The notes beneath the pieces are model-generated. The model saw only the letters and a program-made list of their open reading frames with translations. It was not told where the DNA came from and ran no database searches. The position numbers and the translations under genes are program-made. From JADJWR01 sp964610575 (GTDB taxonomy: Bacteria; Pseudomonadota; Gammaproteobacteria; Burkholderiales; Burkholderiaceae_F), in NCBI GenBank assembly GCA_964610575.1, contig CAZSYX010000001.1:1-64000 (forward strand): DNA of 64,000 bases. The letters are read 5' to 3'. Positions 7,966 to 16,058 of this stretch are shown piece after piece; the first letter of the stretch is position 1, and the number at the start of each line of letters is the position of its first letter.

Positions 7966-10900
7966 TCACATGCTCCGCCGGTACTGCCCGCCCACCTCGA
8001 ACAGCGCGTTGGTGATCTGGCCCAGCGAGGCGACGCGCACCGCGTCCATCAGCACCGCGAACACGTTCTCGTTGTGGATCACCGCCTGCTTCAGCCGCGC
8101 CAGTGCCGCCGGCGCTTCCTTGGCGTGACGCTTGTGGAAGTCGTGCAGGCGCTTCAGCTGGCTCTGCTTTTCTTCCTCGGTCGAACGGGCGAGCTCGATC
8201 TGCTGCGGCACCGTGTCGCCGTGCGGGGCGCGGAAGGTGTTGACGCCGATGATCGGGTACTCGCCGGTGTGCTTCAGGTGCTCGTAGTGCAGTGACTCTT
8301 CCTGGATCTTGCCGCGCTGGTAGCCGAGCTCCATCGCGCCCAGGACGCCACCGCGCTCGCTGATCGCCTCGAACTCCTTCAGCACCGCTTCCTCGACCAG
8401 TTCAGTCAGCTCGTCGATGATGAAGCTGCCCTGACTGGGGTTCTCGTTCTTGGCCAGGCCCCACTCGCGGTTGATGATGAGCTGGATCGCCATCGCGCGG
8501 CGCACGCTCTCCTCGGTCGGCGTGGTGATCGCCTCGTCGTAGGCGTTGGTGTGCAGGCTGTTGGCGTTGTCGTAGGTGGCGATCAGCGCCTGCAGCGTGG
8601 TGCGGATGTCGTTGAACTGGATCTCCTGCGCGTGCAGCGAGCGGCCGCTGGTCTGGCAGTGGTACTTGAGCTTCTGGCTGCGTTCGTTGGCGCCGTACTT
8701 GTCGCGCATCGCCACCGCCCAGATGCGCCGTGCCACGCGGCCCATCACGGTGTACTCGGGGTCCATGCCGTTGCTGAAGAAGAAGCTGAGGTTCGGCGCA
8801 AAGTCGTCGATGTGCATGCCGCGCGCCAGATACGCCTCGACGAAGGTGAAGCCGTTGGAAAGCGTGAAGGCGAGCTGGCTGATCGGGTTGGCGCCGGCCT
8901 CGGCGATGTGATAGCCGCTGATCGACACCGAGTAAAAATTGCGCACGTTGTGGCGGCAGAAGTACTCCTGGATGTCGCCCATCACCTTGAGCGAGAACTC
9001 GGTCGAGAAGATGCAGGTGTTCTGCCCCTGGTCTTCCTTCAGGATGTCGGCCTGCACCGTGCCGCGCACGTTCTCCAGTACCCAGGCGCGGATCTTGGCG
9101 GCCTCGTCGTCGGTGGCGTCGCGGCCGTTCTCGGCGCGGAACTTGTCGAGGTTCTGGTCGATGGCGGTGTTCATGAACATCGCCAGGATCGACGGCGCCG
9201 GGCCGTTGATGGTCATGCTCACCGACGTGTTCGGCGCCGTCAGGTCGAAACCCGAATAAAGCACCTTCAGGTCGTCCAGGGTGGCGATCGACACACCGCT
9301 GTTGCCGATCTTGCCGTAGATGTCCGGCCGTAGGTCCGGCTCGTTGCCGTACAGCGTCACGCTGTCGAAGGCGGTGGAAAGCCGCTTGGCCGGCATGCCT
9401 TCGGACAGCAGCTTGAAGCGCTTGTTGGTGCGGAACGGGTCGCCTTCGCCGGCGAACATCCGCGTCGGATCCTCGTTCTCGCGCTTGAAGGCGAACACGC
9501 CGCCGGTGTACGGGAAGGAGCCGGGCACGTTCTCCAGCAGCAGCCACTTGAGCAGCTCGCCGTGGTCTTCGTAGCGCGGCAACGCCACCTTGCGGATCTT
9601 GCTGCCCGACAAGGACGTGTAGGTGAGCCGGGTGCGGATTTCCTTGTCGCGGATCTTCACCACGTACTCGTCGCCGGCATAGGCCTGCTGCATCTGCGGC
9701 CACATGGCGAGCAGTTTCTGGCTCCGGGCATCGAGCCTGGTGTCGCGGTCGGCGGCCAACGCGTGGAGGTTCGTGCTCTCTTCGTTGCACTCCGCCGCCA
9801 GCAGAGCCTGCGCGGCGAGCAGCTGCTGCCGCTCGCGCGCGATGCGCGCCTGCTCCGCCGCCTTCTTCTTGTAGCCGCGCACCGTCTCGGCGATCTCGGC
9901 CAGATAGCGCGTGCGCTTGCCCGGCACGATCGGCACCTGGTGCGTGGAGTGCCTTGTGTGCACCTTGGGCAGCTTCGACTCGCCGGCCTTCAGGCCCAGT
10001 TCCTTCAGCCGCGGCAACAGCGCCTGGTAAAGCGCGGTGACGCCGTCGTCGTTGAAGCGCGCGGCCATGGTGCCGAACACCGGCATCTCTTCGGGCTTCT
10101 TGGAGAAGTCGCCTCGGTTGCGCTGCACCTGCTTGGCGACGTCGCGCAGCGCATCGGCGGCACCCTTGCGGTCGAATTTGTTGATGGCGACGAAGCTGGC
10201 GAAATCCAGCATGTCGATCTTCTCGAGCTGGCTCGCAGCGCCGTACTCGGGCGTCATCACGTACAGGCTGGCGTCGACGTGCGGCACGATCGCCGCGTCG
10301 CCCTGGCCGATGCCGGAGGTCTCGACCAGGATGAGGTCGAAGCCGGCCGCTTTGCACGCCGCCAGCGCTTCCGGCAGCGCCTGGCTGATCTCGCTGCCGG
10401 CCTCGCGGGTGGCCAGCGAGCGCATGTAGACACGTGGGACTCCCACGCTTGCCCCTTCCGGGGCTGCGCTGCCCCCCGAGGGGGCTGATTGCCCTTGGGG
10501 CGGCCCGGCGGGCAATCGCGGCCCCCTGCTCCACGGGCCGATCGCGTTCATGCGGATACGGTCGCCGAGCAACGCGCCACCACTCTTGCGCCGCGACGGG
10601 TCGATCGAGACCACCGCGATCGAAAGAGCGTCGTCCTGGTCCAGCCGCAGGCGGCGAATCAGCTCGTCGGTGAGCGAACTCTTGCCGGCGCCGCCTGTGC
10701 CGGTGATGCCGAGCACCGGCACCTTGGCGGTGTCCGCGGCTTTGCGCAGCGCCTCGCGCAGCTTCGGCTCGCACCGGCCGAGTTCGAGTGCGGTGATGGC
10801 CTGCGCCAGCGCGCGCCAGCGCTTCACGACGTCCTTGTCCTTCAGGGCGTCGATCGACGTCGGCGCCAGCGGCGACAGGTCCAGGTCGCAGCCGGCGACC

Positions 10901-11334
10901 ATCGAGCCGATCATTCCCGCGAGGCCCATCTTCTGCCCGTCCTCGGGCGAGAAGATGCGCGTCACGCCGTAGTCGTGCAACTCCTTGATCTCGGCCGGCA
11001 CGATCACGCCGCCGCCGCCGCCGTAGACCTTGATGTTGCTGCCGCCGCGGCTGCGCAGCAGGTCGATCATGTACTTGAAGAACTCGACGTGCCCGCCCTG
11101 GTAGCTGGACACGGCGATGCCCTGCACGTCCTCCTGCAGCGCGGCGGTGACGATCTCCTCGACCGAGCGGTTGTGGCCGAGATGGATCACCTCGGCGCCC
11201 ATGCTCTGCAGGATGCGCCGCATGATGTTGATGCTGGCGTCATGGCCGTCGAACAGCGAGGCCGCCGTGACGAAACGCACCTTGTGCGTCGGGCGGTAGG
11301 AGGCCAGCTTCTTGATCTCGGACAGGTCGGTCAT
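7966..11334 (-). CDS. icmF: Fused isobutyryl-CoA mutase IcmF (B12 domain, G-protein chaperone, mutase)
   Basis: A protein of 1122 residues with the complete IcmF order. Residues 15-150 are the adenosylcobalamin-binding domain, with Asp29-His31 in LFDGHDAS as lower axial ligand motif. Residues 205-500 are the MeaB-like G domain with P-loop TGTGGAGKSS at 211-220 and NKFD. The C-terminal two thirds are the acyl-CoA mutase barrel. IcmF interconverts isobutyryl-CoA and n-butyryl-CoA (some also isovaleryl/pivalyl-CoA) and proofreads its own cofactor. Residues 266-300 are an extra Pro/Gly/Ser-rich segment between DRIRMNAI and RVYMRSLATR, encoded by a palindromic repeat (separate entry). A LysR gene lies upstream on the same strand. 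ATG 11334 gives the full family N-terminus. Confidence 0.93.
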   Translation of the reverse strand: MTDLSEIKKLASYRPTHKVRFVTAASLFDGHDASINIMRRILQSMGAEVIHLGHNRSVEEIVTAALQEDVQGIAVSSYQGGHVEFFKYMIDLLRSRGGSNIKVYGGGGGVIVPAEIKELHDYGVTRIFSPEDGQKMGLAGMIGSMVAGCDLDLSPLAPTSIDALKDKDVVKRWRALAQAITALELGRCEPKLREALRKAADTAKVPVLGITGTGGAGKSSLTDELIRRLRLDQDDALSIAVVSIDPSRRKSGGALLGDRIRMNAIGPWSRGPRLPAGPPQGQSAPSGGSAAPEGASVGVPRVYMRSLATREAGSEISQALPEALAACKAAGFDLILVETSGIGQGDAAIVPHVDASLYVMTPEYGAASQLEKIDMLDFASFVAINKFDRKGAADALRDVAKQVQRNRGDFSKKPEEMPVFGTMAARFNDDGVTALYQALLPRLKELGLKAGESKLPKVHTRHSTHQVPIVPGKRTRYLAEIAETVRGYKKKAAEQARIARERQQLLAAQALLAAECNEESTNLHALAADRDTRLDARSQKLLAMWPQMQQAYAGDEYVVKIRDKEIRTRLTYTSLSGSKIRKVALPRYEDHGELLKWLLLENVPGSFPYTGGVFAFKRENEDPTRMFAGEGDPFRTNKRFKLLSEGMPAKRLSTAFDSVTLYGNEPDLRPDIYGKIGNSGVSIATLDDLKVLYSGFDLTAPNTSVSMTINGPAPSILAMFMNTAIDQNLDKFRAENGRDATDDEAAKIRAWVLENVRGTVQADILKEDQGQNTCIFSTEFSLKVMGDIQEYFCRHNVRNFYSVSISGYHIAEAGANPISQLAFTLSNGFTFVEAYLARGMHIDDFAPNLSFFFSNGMDPEYTVMGRVARRIWAVAMRDKYGANERSQKLKYHCQTSGRSLHAQEIQFNDIRTTLQALIATYDNANSLHTNAYDEAITTPTEESVRRAMAIQLIINREWGLAKNENPSQGSFIIDELTELVEEAVLKEFEAISERGGVLGAMELGYQRGKIQEESLHYEHLKHTGEYPIIGVNTFRAPHGDTVPQQIELARSTEEEKQSQLKRLHDFHKRHAKEAPAALARLKQAVIHNENVFAVLMDAVRVASLGQITNALFEVGGQYRRSM
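10435..10539. repeat. REP-like GC-rich palindromic repeat inserted in-frame in icmF
   Basis: These 105 bases are exactly 35 codons and encode residues 266-300 of IcmF, which have no counterpart in the family as I know it. The DNA is built from nested inverted repeats: CCCCTTCCGGGG, GCCCCCCGAGGGGGC, and GATTGCCC...GGGCAATC (8 bp each side, starting near 10489) around TTGGGGCGGCCCGGC. The composition and the motif GCTGCGCTGCCCCCCGAGG resemble dispersed intergenic repeats I remember from Comamonadaceae and relatives. Lack of a frameshift or stop keeps the gene open. No second copy was seen in this window. Confidence 0.7.
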
Positions 11335-11440
11335 GGCGCAGGCTCCCCGGGACGCGACCGCGCAGGTCGCAGACTGCGAGCTTAGCCGCGGCCCCTGCCC
11401 GACGTAACCCCGGCGAAGCCAGCGCCGGCGCTGACCGAGC

Positions 11441-12364
11441 CTAGCCAGTCAGTGCTGTTGCGCGCTTGTCGGGGACCTCTTCCGGCAACTGCCAGACCTC
11501 GCGCAGCAGCGCGAACAGGGCCTTGAGCAGCGGGTCTTCCTCGCGACCCGCAGCGCAGACGAACCACAGCGTGGTGCGCAACCTCGCCTTGTCCCAGATG
11601 CAGATCTCGCCGGCAGCGGCCCGCGTCTGCGCCAGTTCCTCGCGCATCAGCGACACGCCGACGCCCGAAACGACCAGCGTCTCGATCACCGACTCCTGGT
11701 CGGCCTCGACGTGGCGCTGCGGCGGCTCGATGCCCTGCTCCTCGAACAGGCGGGTCACCAGCCGGTTGTGCGTGCTGATTGCCGGCGTCAGGATCCAGGG
11801 CAGGGCGGCGATGTCGGCCCAGTCGGCCGTCTCGATCCGGTCGGACCAGGCACCGGGGCCGGTCACGCAGTAGACCTGCTCGCGCAGGCGCAGAGCGGTG
11901 ATGTCGCGCCCCGGCGCATCGCCGAAATAGAAGCTGGCGTCCAGCCGCCCCTCGCGGACGGCCTCGAGCGCGGCGCCGGAAACCTCGTGTTGCAGTTCCA
12001 GCTGTAGCCGCGGGTGGCGCTCGATCGCCGCCGCAAGGAGCTCGCCCAGCCGGAGCGATGCCGGGTTGCTCACCGTGCCGATGCGCAGCACGCCGGCAAT
12101 CTCGCCGGTCAGGCGCTTGGCAGCCTGCTTCATATCTTCCGCGGCAGTGAGCACTCGCTGTGCATTGGCAAGCAGTTCCCGACCGGCAACGGTCAGCACC
12201 ATGCCGCTGGCCGACCGCTCGAACAGACGCACGTCCAGTTCCTGCTCGAGCGCCTTGATCTGGCCGCTGACCGCTGGCTGGCTGACATGCAGCCGCTCGG
12301 CCGCCCGCGTCAGGTGACCCTCTTCGGCCACAGCGGCGAAGGTGCGTAGCTGGTAAAGCTCCAT
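11441..12364 (-). CDS. LysR-family transcriptional regulator
   Basis: A protein of 307 residues beginning MELYQLRTFAAVAEEGHLTR, the standard LysR winged helix-turn-helix (residues 1-60, recognition helix around VSQPAVSGQIKALE), followed by a periplasmic-binding-protein-like effector domain from about residue 90 to 300. It sits 106 bp upstream of icmF on the same strand and is divergent from two small genes at 12552 and 12900, so either set could be its target. The effector cannot be read from the sequence. A short inverted repeat at 12394-12411 lies just upstream of its start and is a candidate autoregulatory site. Confidence 0.9.
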   Translation of the reverse strand: MELYQLRTFAAVAEEGHLTRAAERLHVSQPAVSGQIKALEQELDVRLFERSASGMVLTVAGRELLANAQRVLTAAEDMKQAAKRLTGEIAGVLRIGTVSNPASLRLGELLAAAIERHPRLQLELQHEVSGAALEAVREGRLDASFYFGDAPGRDITALRLREQVYCVTGPGAWSDRIETADWADIAALPWILTPAISTHNRLVTRLFEEQGIEPPQRHVEADQESVIETLVVSGVGVSLMREELAQTRAAAGEICIWDKARLRTTLWFVCAAGREEDPLLKALFALLREVWQLPEEVPDKRATALTG

Positions 12365-12393
12365 AAGTACCTGCGCGGAAAGGACTTGTCTCG

Positions 12394-12411
12394 CCGCATG
12401 TTGCGATGCGG
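12394..12411. promoter_or_regulatory. Candidate LysR operator in divergent, AT-richer intergenic region
   Basis: CCGCAT-N6-ATGCGG is a perfect six-base inverted repeat 30 bp upstream of the LysR start. The surrounding gap (12365-12551) is noticeably AT-richer than its neighbours (stretch GATTTTATTTGTTCCTCTAA around 12464-12483) and also holds the palindrome CGGGATCCCG at 12421-12430. This fits a divergent promoter region for the regulator and the small gene at 12552. Confidence 0.35.
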
Positions 12412-12551
12412 AAATCTAACCGGGATCCCGATCGGATAAACGAATCCTAAGCATCTGAAATGACGATTTTATTTGTTCCTCTAATGGCCATAGATTGGCT
12501 GAGTGCGGCGCATCAAACGAAGCAAGCCGCTGATCGGTAAAGGAAGTCCAC

Positions 12552-12836
12552 ATGAAATTTCGTCCCGCCACCCCCGAGATCGGGGGCCTTTACACCTTCT
12601 GTCTGTTGCAGGACGGCTACAGCCTCCCGCCGCCGGCCTCGCGGCTCGGCACCGTGACCCTGGGCGACCTCGCCTACGCCAGCGCCGACCAAGCCGGTCG
12701 CTTGTGGGATGCCGTCATCGCGGCTGCCCATCGTGGCGGAGCGCGCCTGGTCAAACGGCGCAAGCAGGAGGCCAAGCGTCACATCCGGCGCGTCCTGGTG
12801 CAGTGCGGCTATGCCCGCGACCCGTCGCAGGTCTGA
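12552..12836 (+). CDS. Small uncharacterised protein (94 aa)
   Basis: An ATG preceded by a good ribosome site (AAAGGAAG, about 5 bases away) opens a 94-residue basic protein with no signal peptide or membrane segment. The C-terminal half (VKRRKQEAKRHIRRVLVQCG) is a strongly basic predicted helix. I do not recognise the family. It is divergent from the LysR gene, which may control it, and is followed 63 bp later by a DUF3563 gene on the same strand, with a hairpin in the gap. The ribosome site and the promoter-like upstream region support it as real. Confidence 0.55.
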   Translation: MKFRPATPEIGGLYTFCLLQDGYSLPPPASRLGTVTLGDLAYASADQAGRLWDAVIAAAHRGGARLVKRRKQEAKRHIRRVLVQCGYARDPSQV

Positions 12837-12851
12837 TTGACCGGCAGCGCC

Positions 12852-12872
12852 GCCGGCGAATCCCACGCCGGC
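12852..12872. terminator. GC-rich hairpin between two small genes
   Basis: GCCGGCG and CGCCGGC form a perfect seven-base-pair stem around a seven-base loop, starting 15 bases after the stop of the 94-residue gene. There is no T-tract, so it may act as an RNA stabiliser or partial terminator rather than a full one. Confidence 0.3.
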
Positions 12873-12899
12873 CTGCCTGATCGTTAACTGGAATTCGCC

Positions 12900-13199
12900 A
12901 TGAGTGCCTGGACACTGAAATTCGACAGCGGAAGCCTTTTCGACTTCCTCCACTTGCGCCGCCCCGGTGCTCCCCGGGCGCCCGCGGCCGGCGTGCGGCC
13001 GGCAGTGCCGCGCGAGGTCAGCGAGCGTCGCGCGGAGGCCATGCGCGGTTTCTTCCCGAAACTTGCTTCCTGGTACCAACAGCGCATGTACCTGGCCGAG
13101 ATGCGCGAAGCAGACCGCTATCTGTCGCAGTCGACCGACCTGATCGACCTGGAGCAGCGCATCCGCGAGATCGAGCGCCGCGACGGACGCTGGTACTAG
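12900..13199 (+). CDS. DUF3563-family small protein
   Basis: A protein of 99 residues. The C-terminal half (around 60-99) has the DUF3563 pattern: a basic aromatic helix followed by EADRYLSQSTDLIDLEQRI, then a charged end. DUF3563 proteins are short, mostly found in Burkholderiales and relatives, and have no known function. The N-terminal 55 residues are Pro/Ala/Arg-rich and poorly conserved in appearance. It probably shares a transcript with the preceding small gene. ATG 12900 was chosen although its ribosome site is weak. Confidence 0.65.
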   Translation: MSAWTLKFDSGSLFDFLHLRRPGAPRAPAAGVRPAVPREVSERRAEAMRGFFPKLASWYQQRMYLAEMREADRYLSQSTDLIDLEQRIREIERRDGRWY

Positions 13200-13378
13200 C
13201 GACCCGTAACTCGTTGTCCTGTCGAGGAACGCTTCAACGGCGCGCCTCGATCGCCCGATCCGGATGGCTGATTCATCGCATTCGGACGGCCGATTCTCCG
13301 ATCGCACCGGGCGCGCCAAGATCTGGACTCGATGCGGTGCGCAAGCGCCGTGCCTGCAACGGCAGACAGGAGTTCAAA

Positions 13379-13594
13379 TTGAGTGCCGACGGTTCCACCC
13401 CCGACAGCGGCCGCCCGACTGCACCCGCCTTGCCCGCGGACTGCGGCGTCCCTGGCCAGCACGCTACCGAGGCAGTCGACTGGTTCGGCCTGACCGAATC
13501 CAACCGGCCGTCGCCGCCGGACAGTTCGCCGGACCCGGCGGCGCCGGTGCTGCAAGATCCGGGCTTTGCCTCGGTGGGCGGCTTGCGGCCCTAG
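13379..13594 (+). CDS. Possible small Pro/Ser/Asp-rich ORF (71 aa, TTG start)
   Basis: The 405-bp gap 13200-13604 has no recognised gene. Within it, AGGAG lies six bases before a TTG at 13379, opening 71 residues rich in Pro, Ser, Asp and Gly and ending just before the convergent SRAP gene. No family, signal peptide or membrane segment is recognisable. The well-placed ribosome site is the only positive evidence; GC-rich DNA easily keeps frames of this size open. The rest of the gap (13200-13378) shows nothing I can name. Confidence 0.22.
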   Translation: MSADGSTPDSGRPTAPALPADCGVPGQHATEAVDWFGLTESNRPSPPDSSPDPAAPVLQDPGFASVGGLRP

Positions 13595-13604
13595 CGCCGG
13601 CCCT

Positions 13605-14207
13605 TCAGCACCGCTGCAGCTGAAGCGCCTCCGGATCGAACGGCGCCAGCAACGGCTGGCCGTCGGCGGCGGCGTCCAGCCAGCGCGCGTAGTCGGCCTC
13701 GCGCAGAATGACCGGCATCCGGTCGTGCAGCGGCGCGATCGCGGCGTTGGCCGCGCAGGTGACGATGGTGTAGCTGGCGACACCCTCCGCGCTTTCCCGG
13801 TCCTGCCACCACTCCCACAGGCCGGCGAGCGCAAACAGCGCCTCGTCGCGCAGCCCGATTCGCCACTTGATGCGGTGGCCTTTCTCGCCGCTCCACTCGA
13901 AGAACGCGTTTACCGGCACGAGGCAGCGCCGTCTGCGGAATGCGCCGCGGAAGGCCGGTAGTTTTGCCACCGTCTCGGCGCGCGCGTTGATGCAGCGGGT
14001 GCCGAACTTGAGATCCGGCGCCCACCCTGGCACCAGCCCCCACCGCGCCAGCACGCACTCCCGCCCGCCGTCGGTGGCCAGGCGCACGATCGGCGCGCTG
14101 TTGGTCGGCCGCCAGTCAACGTTGGGTGCGAACTCCGGCACGGCCGGCACGCTGAACTTTGCCCGGATCGCCGCCGGGTTGTCCGAGAGGTCGTAGCGGC
14201 CGCACAT
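13605..14207 (-). CDS. SOS response-associated peptidase (SRAP/YedK/HMCES family)
   Basis: A protein of 200 residues beginning MCGRYDLSD, where Cys2 becomes the N-terminal nucleophile after Met removal. Other family residues are present: Asn74 in CINARAETV, the Glu in NAFFEW near 104, and the His in PLHDRMPVIL. YedK/HMCES proteins trap abasic sites in single-stranded DNA through a Cys2 thiazolidine crosslink and later release it. Length matches the family. The start at 14207 is fixed by the need for Cys2. It follows the carbonic anhydrase gene by 20 bp on the same strand. Confidence 0.92.
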   Translation of the reverse strand: MCGRYDLSDNPAAIRAKFSVPAVPEFAPNVDWRPTNSAPIVRLATDGGRECVLARWGLVPGWAPDLKFGTRCINARAETVAKLPAFRGAFRRRRCLVPVNAFFEWSGEKGHRIKWRIGLRDEALFALAGLWEWWQDRESAEGVASYTIVTCAANAAIAPLHDRMPVILREADYARWLDAAADGQPLLAPFDPEALQLQRC

Positions 14208-14227
14208 GCCGGCTTGCGCGCGGTTGC

Positions 14228-14890
14228 TCAGCGACCGTAGCGCGACCGGATGATGGCGAGCGAACTCGCGCGCGCGGTGGCCAGGTCGGTGTGGCCGTCG
14301 ACGTTGAAGCCGAGATCGATCAGCAGGCCGTCGCGCAGCGAGTAGATCCAGCCGCTGACGGTGAGGTCGGCGTGCTGCCGCCAGGCCTCGCGCACGATCG
14401 TCGACTCGCAGACGTTGCTGGCCTGCTCCAGCACGTTCAGTTCGGCGAGCAGGTTGACCTTGTCCTCGGTACCGGTCACCGCGTCGATCAACGCCGCGTG
14501 CTTGGCCTGCACGTCCTGCAGGTGGCGCAGCCAGTGCTCGGCCAGTCCGCCGGCCGAGCGCCGCAGCGCCATGCGCACGCCGCTGCAGCCGTGATGGCCG
14601 ACGACGATCACGTGCTTCACGTGCAGCAGGTCGACCGCGAAGTCGATCACCGCCAGGCAGTTCAGGTCCGTGTGCACGACCAGGTTGCCGACGTTGCGGT
14701 GGACGAACACCTCGCCCGGCGCCAGCCCGGTGATCTGGTTGGCCGGCACGCGGCTGTCCGAGCAGCCGATCCACAGGTACTCGGGCGCCTGCTGCTCGAG
14801 CAGCTTGGAGAAATAGGCGGGATCGCGCTCGGCCTCGTGCTGCGCCCAGACGCGGTTGTTGTCGAGGAGGCGTTGCAGGCGCTGGGTCAT
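14228..14890 (-). CDS. can: Beta-class carbonic anhydrase
   Basis: A protein of 220 residues matching the E. coli Can type in length and motifs: zinc ligands Cys43 (GCSDSRVPA), His99 and Cys102 (VGHHGCSG), with the Asp45-Arg47 dyad. It interconverts CO2 and bicarbonate, supplying bicarbonate for biotin-dependent carboxylases, two subunits of which are encoded near the end of this window. ATG 14890 was chosen because homology starts at MTQRLQRLLDNN; an upstream in-frame start would run into the divergent promoter region shared with the Bug gene at 15074. Confidence 0.93.
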   Translation of the reverse strand: MTQRLQRLLDNNRVWAQHEAERDPAYFSKLLEQQAPEYLWIGCSDSRVPANQITGLAPGEVFVHRNVGNLVVHTDLNCLAVIDFAVDLLHVKHVIVVGHHGCSGVRMALRRSAGGLAEHWLRHLQDVQAKHAALIDAVTGTEDKVNLLAELNVLEQASNVCESTIVREAWRQHADLTVSGWIYSLRDGLLIDLGFNVDGHTDLATARASSLAIIRSRYGR

Positions 14891-15073
14891 TGCGGTGCGG
14901 CGTCGGCTTGAACCGGTGCAGGATAAGTCCTGCGGCGGCGACCCGTCGACTGTGCGGCTGCGGCAGAATCGAGGCGCGGCGTGCGGCATGCGCCAGCGAA
15001 GCCCGCCGGCTTTGACGGCGGCACGAAGAATCCGGGTGGCGATCACGCGCCCGCGGCAACCTGCGGGGAGACC

Positions 15074-16033
15074 ATGCTGCAGCTGGGAAGACTTTTCGTC
15101 GCTATCGGTGCGCTGCTACTCGCCGCCACCGTTCAGGCGCAGAAGATCGAAGGGCCGATCAAGTTCATCGTCGGCTACCCGCCCGGTGGCGCGTCGGACA
15201 AGGCGGCACGGCTGGTCGCCGACGCGATGCGGGAGAAATTCGGTACCGCCGTCGTGGTCGAGAACAAGACCGGGGCGGGCGGCCGCGTGGCGGCGCAGGG
15301 CTTCCGCGGCACGCCGGCGAACGAAACGGTGCTGATGATCGGCAACCCGGCGGTCAACGTCGTCGCGCCGCTGGTGTTCAAGAACGTCGGCTACGACCCG
15401 ACAACCGATTTCGTGCCGGTGGCGCAGGTTTCGCGCTACGAGTTCGGCATTGCGGTCGGTGCCGCGGTGCCGGTCAAGGAATTCAGCCATCTGCTGGCGT
15501 GGCTGCGCGCCAATCCCGAGAAGGCAAACTTCGGCGTGCCGGCCACGGGCAGCCTGCCGCATTTCTTCGCGCTGATGGTGGCCGATGCGGCGAAGGTCAA
15601 GCCGGAGGTCGTCGGCTACCGCGGTTCGGCGCCGCTGCTGACCGATCTTCTCGGCGGCCAGATCCCCGTGGCGATCGACACCCTCGACACCCTGCTCGCG
15701 CAGCACGAAGGCGGCAAGCTGCGCATCCTGGCCATCGGCGGCGAGAAGCGCGCGCCGGAACTGCCGAAGGTGCCGACGCTGAAGGAGTCGGGGCTGAATG
15801 TGGTCGCCGACGGCTGGAACGTGTTCTTCGCGCCGGCATCGATGCCGGCGGCGCGCGTGCGTGAACTGGGCAGCGCGATCGAGGCGATCATGAAGACGCC
15901 CGAGATGCAGAAGAAGTTCCGCGACGCAGCCATGGACCCGGTCGCTGCCGGCCCGGAGGCGACGGCGAAGATGATCGCCGCCTTCCGCGCCAAGTGGGAA
16001 CCGGTGGTCAAGGCGGCGGGCATCCAGCAGTGA
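15074..16033 (+). CDS. Bug-family (TTT) solute receptor
   Basis: A protein of 319 residues with a signal peptide (hydrophobic residues 7-20, cleavage after VQAQ) and Bug-type motifs: IKFIVGYPPGGASDKAARL in the first ligand loop, VVVENKTGAGGRVAAQ, and LPKVPTLKESGLNVVADGW. GGGGAG-like bases precede ATG 15074. It is followed 25 bp later by a sulfatase-like hydrolase, so the pair may import and hydrolyse the same ester. No membrane components of a TTT transporter are nearby. Confidence 0.85.
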   Translation: MLQLGRLFVAIGALLLAATVQAQKIEGPIKFIVGYPPGGASDKAARLVADAMREKFGTAVVVENKTGAGGRVAAQGFRGTPANETVLMIGNPAVNVVAPLVFKNVGYDPTTDFVPVAQVSRYEFGIAVGAAVPVKEFSHLLAWLRANPEKANFGVPATGSLPHFFALMVADAAKVKPEVVGYRGSAPLLTDLLGGQIPVAIDTLDTLLAQHEGGKLRILAIGGEKRAPELPKVPTLKESGLNVVADGWNVFFAPASMPAARVRELGSAIEAIMKTPEMQKKFRDAAMDPVAAGPEATAKMIAAFRAKWEPVVKAAGIQQ

Positions 16034-16058
16034 AGGCCGCAGCCGCAGCGGGCGCAGC

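Noticed and set aside
8402..10774. 790-codon minus-strand ORF inside icmF
   Set aside because: Shadow frame of a confidently identified 1122-residue protein; composition is Arg/Pro/His-rich without domains.
13605..15059. 484-codon ORF that looks like a fusion ending in the SRAP domain
   Set aside because: Upstream part is the carbonic anhydrase gene read out of frame; the SRAP protein must start at MCGRYD to expose Cys2.
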